A stretch of DNA of 64,000 nt, taken from the NCBI RefSeq assembly GCF_900110035.1, contig NZ_FOCF01000011.1:1-64000 (forward strand), given 5' to 3'. This DNA comes from Sphingomonas gellani (lineage in GTDB: Bacteria > Pseudomonadota > Alphaproteobacteria > Sphingomonadales > Sphingomonadaceae). The notes under the pieces were generated by a model that had not been told where the DNA came from, made no database searches, and saw nothing but the letters and a program-made list of their open reading frames with translations. This document shows, piece by piece, positions 35,041-45,439 of this stretch. Made by a program: the position numbers and the translations under genes. Positions within the stretch are counted from its first letter, which is position 1, and every line of letters starts with the position of its first letter.

Positions 35041-36303
35041 TCACCCGCGCACCTGCCCGGTGCCGCGCCCGACCCATTTGTACGTGGTCAACCCTTCCAG
35101 CGCGACGGGGCCGCGCGCGTGCAGCCGACCGGTCGCGATGCCGATCTCCGCCCCCAGCCCGAACTCGCCGCCATCGGCGAACTGGGTGGACGCGTTCCAC
35201 AGCACGATGGCCGAATCGACCTCCGCCAGGAACCGCTCGGCAGCTTCGGCGTCGGCGGCGACGATCGCATCGGTATGGTGCGAACCATGGCGTGCGATAT
35301 GCGCAATCGCCTCGTCCATCCCCGCGACGATCCGCGCCGATGCGATCGCGTCGAGATACTCGGTATCCCAGTCCGCCTCGTCTGCGGCCGGCAGGTTGGG
35401 CAGGCGTTCGCGCAGGACCTCTTCCGCGCGGACCTCGCATCCCGTCGCGGCCAACGCCTCGACCAGCGCGGCCGCGTCCGGGAACTCGACGTCGATCAGC
35501 AGGGTCTCCATCGCCCCGCAAATGCCGGTGCGGCGCATCTTGGCGTCCAGCACGACCGCGCGGGCCATGTCCGGATCGGCTGACCGGTGGACGAAGACGT
35601 GGTTGATGCCGTCCAGATGCGCCAGCACCGGCACCCGCGCCTCTGCCTGCACGCGCGCGACCAGGCTCTTGCCCCCGCGCGGGACGATCAGGTCGATGCC
35701 GCCCTGCGCGCCCAGCATCGCCCCGACGGCCGCCCGGTCGGTGGTGCCGACCAGTTGTACCGCATCCTGCGGCAATCCGGCCCGTGCGATCCCCGCCACC
35801 ATCGCCGCGTGCAGCGCACGGTTGCTGTCCACCGCCTCCGACCCGCCGCGCAGGATCGCCGCATTGCCCGCCATCAGGCACAGCGCAGCGGCGTCGGCGG
35901 TCACGTTGGGCCTGCTTTCGTAGATGATGCCGATCACCCCGATCGGCACGCGCACACGCTCCAGCGCCAGCCCATTCGGCCGCACCGCCCGGTCGATCAC
36001 GGCGCCGACGGGATCGGACAGCTCGGCCACCGCCTCCACACCCGTCGCGATCGCCGCCACCCGGTCGTCATCCAGCCGCAGCCGGTCGATCATCGCCGGC
36101 GACAGCCCGTTCGCCCGAGCAGCGTCCACGTCGCGGGCGTTCGCCGCGAGGATGTCCGGCCCCATCCGGCGGATCTCGGCGGCGGCGGCGACAAGCGCAC
36201 GTGCCTTGTCGGCGCCGGATGCCCGCGCCAGTGCCCTTGTCGCATCGCGCGCGCGGGCCGTCATGCCGTCCATCATCTCCTGCACGCGCGTATCCTCCGT
36301 CAT
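35041..36303 (-). CDS. proA: Glutamate-5-semialdehyde dehydrogenase
   Basis: ProA reduces glutamyl-5-phosphate to the semialdehyde in proline synthesis. The 420-residue enzyme has the aldehyde-dehydrogenase fold with VPIGVIGIIYESRPNVTADAA, the glycine-rich NAAILRGGSEA, and the catalytic cysteine in KMRRTGICGAMETLL. Length is typical. It heads the operon with nadD; no proB is in the window. The divergent DUF3667 gene starts 67 bases away. Confidence 0.95.
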   Translation of the reverse strand: MTEDTRVQEMMDGMTARARDATRALARASGADKARALVAAAAEIRRMGPDILAANARDVDAARANGLSPAMIDRLRLDDDRVAAIATGVEAVAELSDPVGAVIDRAVRPNGLALERVRVPIGVIGIIYESRPNVTADAAALCLMAGNAAILRGGSEAVDSNRALHAAMVAGIARAGLPQDAVQLVGTTDRAAVGAMLGAQGGIDLIVPRGGKSLVARVQAEARVPVLAHLDGINHVFVHRSADPDMARAVVLDAKMRRTGICGAMETLLIDVEFPDAAALVEALAATGCEVRAEEVLRERLPNLPAADEADWDTEYLDAIASARIVAGMDEAIAHIARHGSHHTDAIVAADAEAAERFLAEVDSAIVLWNASTQFADGGEFGLGAEIGIATGRLHARGPVALEGLTTYKWVGRGTGQVRG

Positions 36304-36369
36304 CGTGGAACGGCTAGCAGGTGTGCCGGTGCGCTGCTACACCCGTCACCGCTTGGGGGAGCATCGAAC

Positions 36370-37464
36370 ATGTCGGCGGATCTGGCGGCGATCGGGGAAG
36401 TGGGTGACGGGCTGATGCTGGCCCGCACGGTGGAGCCGTTCGCCGGCGAGGCGGCCGGACATCATGCGCATCGCGTTGATGGTGCCCTGTGCCTCAATTG
36501 CGGCACGCGCCTGATCGCGGAGCATTGCCATCGCTGCGGTCAGAACGGGCATGTCCATCGCACCGTCGGCGCGATCGGGCATGAGATCGCGCACGGCGTT
36601 TTCCATTTCGAGGGCAAGATGTGGCGCACGCTGCCGATGCTGGCGTGGCGCCCCGGCGACCTGACCCGGCGCTACGTCGCGGGGGAGCGCGCCCGCTTCG
36701 TGTCGCCGATGGGCATCTTCCTGTTCTCGGTCTTTCTTCTGTTCGCCGTGGTCGCGAACCTGCCCGGCTGGCACCTCGGCGACACCGCATGGTTGAGCGA
36801 CGACAATATCGCCGACGCCCGCATCGCGCTCGCCAAGTCGGAAAAGCACGCGGCCGACCGGGTCGGCGAACTCTCGCGCGATCTGGCGCAGCAGCGTGCC
36901 GAACGCGAACCCGACACACGCGCGATCGCGAGGCTGACCGAAAAGCTGGAACGGGCACGCACGGAACAGGCGAACATCGCGCGCACCGCGTCGCTGCTGC
37001 CGGGTGCGGAGAACGAGACACACGCTGACGCGGACAACTGGATCCAGGCGAAATGGCGCCACGCGCGGGAGAATCCGCAGCTGCTGCTCTACAAGGTCAA
37101 GAGTTCGGCCTACAAGTTCAGCTGGGTCCTCATCCCGCTGTCGCTGCCCTTCATCTGGCTGCTGTTCCCATTCCGACGCAGCGTCGGCATGTACGACCAT
37201 GCGGTCTTCGCGACCTATTCGCTCAGCTTCATGTCGCTGCTGCTCATCACGCTCGCCATATTGGGCGCGTTGGGATTGTCGGGCGGGTGGATCGCATTGG
37301 CGGCATTGGTGATCCCGCCGCTGCACATCTACAAGCAGCTGAAGGGCGCGTATCGCCTGTCGCGTGTCGGCGCGCTTTGGCGGACCTGCTGCATGCTGCT
37401 GTTCGCCGCCATCACCTGCACGTTGTTCGTGACGATGTTGCTTTATCTGGGCACCGCCGACTGA
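36370..37464 (+). CDS. DUF3667 family membrane protein with zinc-ribbon
   Basis: A 364-residue protein typical of DUF3667: an N-terminal zinc-ribbon-like cluster (CLNCGTRLIAEHCHRCGQ, about 41-58), then GHEIAHGVFHFEGKMWRTL and LAWRPGDLTRRYVAGERARFVSP, a family signature. About five membrane helices follow, interrupted by a charged coiled-coil stretch (about 145-205). The function of the family is unknown. GGGGGAG stands about 9 bases before the ATG at 36370. It is a single gene facing away from the proA operon. Confidence 0.88.
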   Translation: MSADLAAIGEVGDGLMLARTVEPFAGEAAGHHAHRVDGALCLNCGTRLIAEHCHRCGQNGHVHRTVGAIGHEIAHGVFHFEGKMWRTLPMLAWRPGDLTRRYVAGERARFVSPMGIFLFSVFLLFAVVANLPGWHLGDTAWLSDDNIADARIALAKSEKHAADRVGELSRDLAQQRAEREPDTRAIARLTEKLERARTEQANIARTASLLPGAENETHADADNWIQAKWRHARENPQLLLYKVKSSAYKFSWVLIPLSLPFIWLLFPFRRSVGMYDHAVFATYSLSFMSLLLITLAILGALGLSGGWIALAALVIPPLHIYKQLKGAYRLSRVGALWRTCCMLLFAAITCTLFVTMLLYLGTAD

Positions 37465-37486
37465 CCAGCGTCAGCGGCCGGTCACG

Positions 37487-37879
37487 TCAGCGGCAGGGAA
37501 AACGCTTGGCAAGGACGCGGGCATAGCCGTCCTTTAGCGGCAGGCGCTTGTCACGCGCCGGCAGCGCCGCCAGCCCGTCCAGCATGTCGGTGATCCCGAT
37601 TTTCTCGCCCTCTGGCACGCAGGCGATCGGCGGCTTGCCGGCTGCGCGGCGCTGGGCATCTTCGGCGCGCAGCTGATGCTTGGCATTGTCGGCCTCGGCC
37701 TTCAGCACCTGAAAGTCCGGGTCGAGCACCGCCATCATGCCCTGATCCCGCAACGGCTGGGCGCGCGACAGGAAGGTGGAGACCGTCATCGCGGCATCGG
37801 CCGGAGCGGCGGCGAGACATGCCGCGATCAGGGTCGCGGGGACGAACATAAAGGAAGGGCGGGGCATGACCGTCGCCAT
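37487..37879 (-). CDS. Small secreted protein, possibly Rap1a/Tai-like
   Basis: A 130-residue protein with a signal peptide (cleavage after about residue 29, PADA). The C-terminal part, CVPEGEKIGITDMLDGLAAL then YARVLAKRFPC, resembles the Rap1a/Tai immunity-protein pattern (C-P-G, two helices, ending F-P-C), with one likely disulfide between the two cysteines. In this family some members protect against type VI amidase effectors, but many have no known role, and no effector gene is nearby. Starts 37879 and 37867 are both possible. The call is tentative. Confidence 0.65.
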   Translation of the reverse strand: MATVMPRPSFMFVPATLIAACLAAAPADAAMTVSTFLSRAQPLRDQGMMAVLDPDFQVLKAEADNAKHQLRAEDAQRRAAGKPPIACVPEGEKIGITDMLDGLAALPARDKRLPLKDGYARVLAKRFPCR

Positions 37880-37935
37880 ACCCCGCCCGTCCTGAAGCGC
37901 CGGTGAACCGACGCAAGATCTTGAAAGGCCGAAAC

Positions 37936-39930
<1,995 letters not shown>

Positions 39931-40004
39931 GGCGCCAAGATAAGCGCGGCAGAGTTAATGGCAATGGAACGTGGTGGCGCTTTCGTCGATCGGTGCGCCC
40001 CTCG

Positions 40005-41027
40005 CTACGAACGACGCGCCGGTGCGCGGCTGAAATGCCAGTTTGCCCCCTCCGCGCGGGCCAGGACATCGGCCAGCATCGCCTGTTCGCCCGCCTCCAG
40101 TGCATCCAGCAGCCGCTCGACGTTCAGCCCGGCTCCCGATTCGTCGATGTCCGCTACGTGAGCGACTGCGAGTCGCGCAAGTCGTCGGCGCATCTCGCGC
40201 GGCAGGTCGGCGACATCGATCCGGACACGGCCCAGCGCGGCTTCGCTGGCCCGCTCGCGCCACAACCAGCGGGTCATGCTGGTCAGGTCGGCATCCACCT
40301 CCTCCAGCTGCGACGCCGCGCGTGCGACCGCCGTTGCGTCCAGCCACGGTGCATCGGCCAGCCAGGCACGGAACCGGGCCCGCTCGAACCGGGGATCGGC
40401 GTTGCTCGGATCGTCGATAAAGGGCAGCTCGGCAGTCCGGCACACCGACCGCAGCGCCGCTCGCCGCCACGCCAGCAACGGTCGAAGGATCGGCACGCCC
40501 TGCGCCTCCCCCCCGACTCCGGCCAACAGGCGCGGACGGATCGCCGCCAGCCCCGACAGGCCCGCGCCGCGCGCCGCCCTCATCAGGAACGTCTCCACCT
40601 GATCGTCGGCATGGTGCGCAGTGCACAGCGCCGCCGCACCCGCGCCATGGGCAAATGCGACCATCAGGCGATAGCGTTCACGCCTTGCCCAGGCATGGAT
40701 GTTGCCTGACGCTGGCGCGGGCGTGGCGATCGCCAAAGCGGCGTGTGGGACGCCCGCTCCGGCGCACCAGCGCGCGACCATCGCCACTTCGGCCGCGGCA
40801 TCGGCGCGCAGGCCATGATCCACACTCGCCGCCAGCACCTGTCCGGGAAACGCCTGCGTCGCGAGCCACAGCATCGCCATGCTGTCCGGCCCACCCGACA
40901 CCGCGCAGGCAATCCGATCGCCGGGCGCAAGCGACCGCCCCAGCGCCGCCGTCAGGTCGCGGCGGAACCGTTCAATCTGCTCATCCGCCGCCGCCGCGCC
41001 CGGATCACTGGCACTTTGCGGCGGCAC
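40005..41027 (-). CDS. tilS: tRNA(Ile)-lysidine synthase
   Basis: TilS modifies C34 of tRNA-Ile(CAU) to lysidine, which changes its charging and decoding to isoleucine/AUA. The 340-residue protein has the PP-loop CAVSGGPDSMAMLWLA (about 42-57), followed by VDHGLR, H-A-R-RY and ALCTAHHADDQVETFLMRA-type segments. It lacks the long C-terminal extension of E. coli TilS, as is usual in alphaproteobacteria. The start at 41027 overlaps cpoB by 23 bases; it gives a normal-length N terminus before the PP-loop. Confidence 0.93.
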   Translation of the reverse strand: MPPQSASDPGAAAADEQIERFRRDLTAALGRSLAPGDRIACAVSGGPDSMAMLWLATQAFPGQVLAASVDHGLRADAAAEVAMVARWCAGAGVPHAALAIATPAPASGNIHAWARRERYRLMVAFAHGAGAAALCTAHHADDQVETFLMRAARGAGLSGLAAIRPRLLAGVGGEAQGVPILRPLLAWRRAALRSVCRTAELPFIDDPSNADPRFERARFRAWLADAPWLDATAVARAASQLEEVDADLTSMTRWLWRERASEAALGRVRIDVADLPREMRRRLARLAVAHVADIDESGAGLNVERLLDALEAGEQAMLADVLARAEGANWHFSRAPARRS

Positions 41028-41955
41028 GGCCCCGGGTCACATCGGCCTTCATGGTGGCGGAAATCTTGGCGCCGTACACGTCGGTCAACTCGCCATAGAC
41101 CTTGCACGCGTCGGCCGGCTTGTTCAGCTTCATCAGTGACTGGGCGAGATAGTACAGACTTTCCGGGGCGCGCTCACCCTCCGGCATCTTCTTGTAATTG
41201 TCGTAAAAGGCCATCGACGCCAGGCTGGGCTTGCCCTGGTCCAGATAGGACCGGCCGAGCAGGTTCTGCGCATAGCTGGCACGGCGGTTCTTGGGATATT
41301 GCGCCACCACCTTCTTCAACTGCGCCTCCGCCTCCGGATACCGCTTCGCCGCCCACAGACGGTATCCGTACAGATATTCGTCCTCGGGCGCGTCGCCGGT
41401 GGACGGCCTTTCCACACTGGCGTCGGAGGGTGCAGCGACCGGCGTCGCGGACGGGCGCGATGGTGTCGCCGCCGCGGGCGAAGTGACGGCGGGGCGTGAC
41501 GGCGTACGCGTCGGGGTGGTCGTGCCCTCTTCGACATCCGGCGGCGCCAGTGGTGCGGCGGCGCTGGACATGGCGGTCAGCCGCGCGTCCGTGCCGCGCT
41601 TGTACGCGTCAAACTGGTCCTGCAACTGGCGGATGCGATACCCGTTCTGCTCGACCTGGCCCGTCATGTTCGCAACCTGACGTTCCAGCGCGGCGACGCG
41701 GCCGGTCAGGTCCGCGACGGCACTGGTCGCGGGCGCACCGGGCGCTGCCGCGCTGGACACGGGCGCCTGCACGTCGGGTTGGATCAGGGTGCCGCCACCG
41801 TTGGGAAAAACCTTGCGCTGCACGGCCCGCATCTCGCCTTCCAGCTTGCCGACACGGCCGTCCAGATTGGAGCGGTCGTCCGCCCGCGATTGGGCCCAAA
41901 CCGCGGCCGGAAGCATCAGTGTCGCGGCACACGCCACGATCAAGGGCTTACGCAT
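41005..41955 (-). CDS. cpoB: Tol-Pal system protein CpoB (YbgF)
   Basis: CpoB is a periplasmic protein that links Tol-Pal driven outer-membrane constriction with peptidoglycan synthesis. The 316-residue protein has a signal peptide (about 1-22), an N-terminal coiled coil (about 30-135) for trimerisation, a Pro/Thr/Ala-rich linker with SRPAVTSPAAATPSRPSATP, and C-terminal TPR repeats (about 195-310; YLYGYRLWAAKRYPEAEAQL onward). The tol-pal genes are not in the window; here cpoB follows a rodZ-like gene and precedes tilS-ftsH, the common alphaproteobacterial order. Confidence 0.9.
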   Translation of the reverse strand: MRKPLIVACAATLMLPAAVWAQSRADDRSNLDGRVGKLEGEMRAVQRKVFPNGGGTLIQPDVQAPVSSAAAPGAPATSAVADLTGRVAALERQVANMTGQVEQNGYRIRQLQDQFDAYKRGTDARLTAMSSAAAPLAPPDVEEGTTTPTRTPSRPAVTSPAAATPSRPSATPVAAPSDASVERPSTGDAPEDEYLYGYRLWAAKRYPEAEAQLKKVVAQYPKNRRASYAQNLLGRSYLDQGKPSLASMAFYDNYKKMPEGERAPESLYYLAQSLMKLNKPADACKVYGELTDVYGAKISATMKADVTRGRAAAKCQ

Positions 41956-42084
41956 GCAAAGAACACCCCAGAGGATTGGTGGTTAACGACACGGGCTATA
42001 GCGAAGGCGCGTGGAGCGGTGCCAGCCCCCCTTTGAGGTTAGTCGCACCCGGCCCACGCGCCGACGCAAGCGACCGGCGCGCCA

Positions 42085-42960
42085 TCAGCGGTTACTCGCG
42101 GACGCGCCGGCGGGCGGTGCTGGCGCAGGTCCGGTAGGCGCCGACGAAGCGGCAGGCCCTCCGGACGCGGAAGTCCCCGCCGCGGACAGGCGCGCGGCAA
42201 TCGCGGATGCGCTGACCGACACGCCACGGATGGGTCGCTCTCCGGTACCGAGCGGCGGCACCGCCGACCCGTTCAACGTCACCTGCAACTTGTCGGGCCG
42301 CCCGACGGTGATCTTCGGATCCTTGGCATCGGCAGGCACGTCGAAGCGTTCGCCCGGCTTCATGTTGTCATTGTACAGTGACTTGTTGTCGGCGTCGTAG
42401 ACGCGCAGCCACACCTGATCCGTCGCCAGCAGGCTGACCTGCCCGGTCTTCGGCGGCGTCGTTCGGACCGCCGGCACCGGGGCGGATGCGACAGGGCCCG
42501 CCGCGGGGGTAGCGGCCGACGGCGCGGAGCCGGTGCCGTCGCGGAGCATCGACGTGCCGAACCACAGGACGGCCAGCACCAGCAGCGCCAGCGCCGCGCC
42601 GATGCCCAGCACGGCGACCGTCCGGCTCGGCACCCGCGCGGGATCGGCGACCTGGAACGGCGTGTAATCTGGCTGGCGGCGTCCCAGCCGGGCGACCTCG
42701 TCCCGGACGCGTCCCGCGACCAGCACCTCGTCCGCCCCGACCGCGCGGGCAAAGGCCTTTGCGAAGCCCACCGCATAGGTCGGCGAGGGCAGGCGGGAGT
42801 AATCGGACGCCTCGATCGCCTCCAGATGGCGGACGGGGATGCGCGTGCGGGCCGCCACCTCCTCCAGCGACAGGCCCATCGAACTGCGCTGCGCACGCAA
42901 CGTCTCACCGCCCGAAAGCGGTGGCGGCGGCGTGCCCGCGCCGGTGGCGGCGTTATCCAT
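42085..42960 (-). CDS. RodZ-like helix-turn-helix membrane protein
   Basis: A 291-residue bitopic protein: an N-terminal HTH_25/Cro-like domain (about 20-85; LRAQRSSMGLSLEEVAARTRIPVRHLEAIE), a single membrane helix (about 115-135, VAVLGIGAALALLVLAVLWF) and a periplasmic DUF4115-like domain (about 165-245) with Ala/Pro-rich tail. This is the layout of RodZ, which connects MreB to the cell wall in rod-shaped cells. Start is ATG at 42960; a TTG one codon earlier is possible. It lies between ptsP and cpoB, all on the minus strand. Confidence 0.85.
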   Translation of the reverse strand: MDNAATGAGTPPPPLSGGETLRAQRSSMGLSLEEVAARTRIPVRHLEAIEASDYSRLPSPTYAVGFAKAFARAVGADEVLVAGRVRDEVARLGRRQPDYTPFQVADPARVPSRTVAVLGIGAALALLVLAVLWFGTSMLRDGTGSAPSAATPAAGPVASAPVPAVRTTPPKTGQVSLLATDQVWLRVYDADNKSLYNDNMKPGERFDVPADAKDPKITVGRPDKLQVTLNGSAVPPLGTGERPIRGVSVSASAIAARLSAAGTSASGGPAASSAPTGPAPAPPAGASASNR

Positions 42961-43054
42961 CAAGCTCGCAACTCCCCCGCGACGGTATTGCCCCTTTCAT
43001 GGCCGGGGCGGCGCAAGCGTGTCAACGCGCCCGCCCAAGTCTTTCATCGCCGGC

Positions 43055-45331
43055 TCAGGCCAGTTCGACGCCGTGCCGCTCCGCCCAGTCCGATAACGCC
43101 CCGCGCATGTCGCGCGGCGGCGCGGCGAGCAGCTCGCGCAGATAAATGGCCAGTTCGGCCTGGTCCAACGACCGGATCATCGCCTTGACCGGGCCTACGG
43201 CGGCCGGAGTGATCGACAGGCGTTCTATTCCCAGTCCGATCAGTGCCATCGCCTCCAGCGGCCGGCCGCCCATCTCGCCGCACACCGCCAGCTTCACCCC
43301 GGCCTGCCGCGCCGGACCCACGATCCGGGCGATGAAACGCAGGATCGACGGCGACAACCAGTCGTACCGTTCGGCCAGCTTCGGGTTGGCGCGGTCCGCC
43401 GCGAACAGGAACTGGGTCAGGTCGTTGGTGCCGATCGACAGGAAATCCAAGCGCGGCAACAAAAGGTCCAGCTGCTCGGCCAGCGCCGGCACCTCCAGCA
43501 TCGCACCATAGCGGATGTCGGCGGGCAGGCGCTTGTTGCGCCCGGCCAGGAACGCGCGCTGCGCCTCGAACAGGGCGCGCGCCTCGTCGAACTCCCAGGG
43601 TTCGGACACCATGGGGAACATCACGAACAGGGTCCGACCGGCCGCCGCCTCGATCAGCGCGCGCGCCTGCGCCTTCATCAACCCGTCGCGTTCCAGCGCC
43701 AGGCGCAGCGCGCGCCAGCCCATTGCGGGGTTCTCCTCCTCCCCGTCGTCGTGCGTCAGATAAGGCAGTGCCTTGTCCCCGCCGATATCGACGGTGCGGA
43801 AGATGACCGGCCGCTCGCCCGCCGCATCCAGAACCTCGCGGTACAGACGCTGCTGCCGCTCGCGCTGGGGCAGGGTGGCGGACACCAGGAACTGGAACTC
43901 GGTCCGGAACAGGCCGATGCCGTCCGCGCCGGTCATATCCAGCGCGGCCACGTCGTCCCTCAGACCCGCATTGACCATCAGCGTGACGCGCTGCCCGTCG
44001 CGGGTCGCCGGCGGCAGGTCGCGCATCGCGGCAAAGGCCTGGCGACGCTTCTGCCGCAACTGCAGCCGCGCCTCGAATGCTTCCTCCATGCCGGTCGAGG
44101 GCCGCACGAACGCCACCCCCTCCGTCACATCGAGCAGCAACAGGTCGCCTTCGCCGATCAGTCGCTTCACGTCCCGCACCCGGCCCAGCACCGGCACACC
44201 CATCGCGCGTGCGACGATGGTGACATGCGCGGTCAGCGACCCTTCCTCCAGGATCACGCCCTTCAGCCGCCGCCGGTCATATTCCAGCAGCTCCGCCGGA
44301 CCCAGATTGCGCGCGATCAGGATCGTGTCCTGGCGCAATCCCATCTGCGCCGCGGTGCCCATCTGGCCCGACACGATGCGCAGCAGCCGGTTCGCCATGT
44401 CCTCCAGATCGTGCATGCGATCGGCGAGCAGCGGGTCGTCGATCTGGCGCATGCGCTGGCGCGTGCGCTGCTGCACCCGCTCTATCGCCGCCTCCGCGGT
44501 CAGGCCGGAATCGATCGCCTCGTTGATCCGCCTCGCCCAGCCCTCGTCATAGGCGAACATCTTGTAGGTCTCGAGCACCTCGACATGCTCGCCGCCCACG
44601 CCGAACTCCGCCTCCCGCGCCATGCGGTCGATCTGTTCGCGCATCTTATCAAACGCGGCATAGACGCGGTGCCGTTCCGCATCGATGTCCTCGGCCACCG
44701 TGTGTTCGATGACGACGCGCGGCTGGTGGAACACGGCATGGCCCGACGCCATGCCCTCCACCAGCTTCTGCCCGCCGACACGCAGCGCCTGGGTGGACTG
44801 CGCCGGACGGGTCGACCCGCCCGTGCTTTCGTCGATCAGCCCGGCATTGGCGATCAGTTCTGACAGCACCATCGCCACCGTCTGCAACGCCTCGATCTCG
44901 ACATCGGCATAGCGGCGCGGGTCGGTGTGCTGGACGGCCAGGACGCCCACCGCCCGCTCCCGCCGGATGATCGGCACGCCGGCGAAGCTGTGGAATCGGT
45001 CCTCGCCCGTTTCCGGCTTGTACGCGAAGTCGGGATGGCTCGCGGCCTCGTCGAGGTTCAGCACCTCCACATGCTTGGCGATGGTGCCGACCAGCCCCTC
45101 GCCCAGCGCCAGCTTGGTGACGTGCACGGCGTCCTGGTCCAGCCCGCGCGTCGCGAACAGTTCCAGCACCCCCTCGCGCAGCAGGTAGATCGAGCACACC
45201 TCGCTGTCGATCGCCTCGCCGATGATCTGGGTGACGCTGTTCAGCTTGGCCTGCGCCGTGCTGCGGGCGGCCATCACGTCGTGAAGGCGGGTCAGGATCT
45301 CGCGGGCGGAGGCGGCGGCCGAGACGGGCAT
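43055..45331 (-). CDS. ptsP: Phosphoenolpyruvate-protein phosphotransferase PtsP (EI-Ntr)
   Basis: Enzyme I of the nitrogen phosphotransferase system, which phosphorylates NPr from PEP in a regulatory relay. The 758-residue protein has an N-terminal GAF domain (about 20-155; VCSIYLLREGVLELFAT) and then the EI domains: phospho-His in EEGSLTAHVTIVARAMGVPV, FRTEFQFLV, and the PEP-binding site with Cys in AVCGEMGGRPLEAM. The GAF domain distinguishes it from the sugar EI. It heads the run ptsP, rodZ-like, cpoB, tilS, ftsH, though the gaps (94 and 129 bases) allow further promoters. Confidence 0.94.
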   Translation of the reverse strand: MPVSAAASAREILTRLHDVMAARSTAQAKLNSVTQIIGEAIDSEVCSIYLLREGVLELFATRGLDQDAVHVTKLALGEGLVGTIAKHVEVLNLDEAASHPDFAYKPETGEDRFHSFAGVPIIRRERAVGVLAVQHTDPRRYADVEIEALQTVAMVLSELIANAGLIDESTGGSTRPAQSTQALRVGGQKLVEGMASGHAVFHQPRVVIEHTVAEDIDAERHRVYAAFDKMREQIDRMAREAEFGVGGEHVEVLETYKMFAYDEGWARRINEAIDSGLTAEAAIERVQQRTRQRMRQIDDPLLADRMHDLEDMANRLLRIVSGQMGTAAQMGLRQDTILIARNLGPAELLEYDRRRLKGVILEEGSLTAHVTIVARAMGVPVLGRVRDVKRLIGEGDLLLLDVTEGVAFVRPSTGMEEAFEARLQLRQKRRQAFAAMRDLPPATRDGQRVTLMVNAGLRDDVAALDMTGADGIGLFRTEFQFLVSATLPQRERQQRLYREVLDAAGERPVIFRTVDIGGDKALPYLTHDDGEEENPAMGWRALRLALERDGLMKAQARALIEAAAGRTLFVMFPMVSEPWEFDEARALFEAQRAFLAGRNKRLPADIRYGAMLEVPALAEQLDLLLPRLDFLSIGTNDLTQFLFAADRANPKLAERYDWLSPSILRFIARIVGPARQAGVKLAVCGEMGGRPLEAMALIGLGIERLSITPAAVGPVKAMIRSLDQAELAIYLRELLAAPPRDMRGALSDWAERHGVELA

Positions 45332-45439
45332 CGCGAATGGCTAGCAGGTCACGGGCCACGGCGTCACGTGGCAAATCTTCGCGGCGGAACAGCTTGCCCA
45401 TGCACCGGGTTGATCCACCCACATGACGGCACGCGCACC

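Noticed and set aside
35587..37464. Long plus-strand frame reaching into proA
   Set aside because: The first 260 codons are antisense of proA; the DUF3667 protein starts at 36370 with a good Shine-Dalgarno sequence.
41956..42084. Possible tRNA or small RNA between cpoB and the rodZ-like gene
   Set aside because: Some stem potential, but no cloverleaf or T-loop (GGTTCGA) was found; probably the cpoB promoter.
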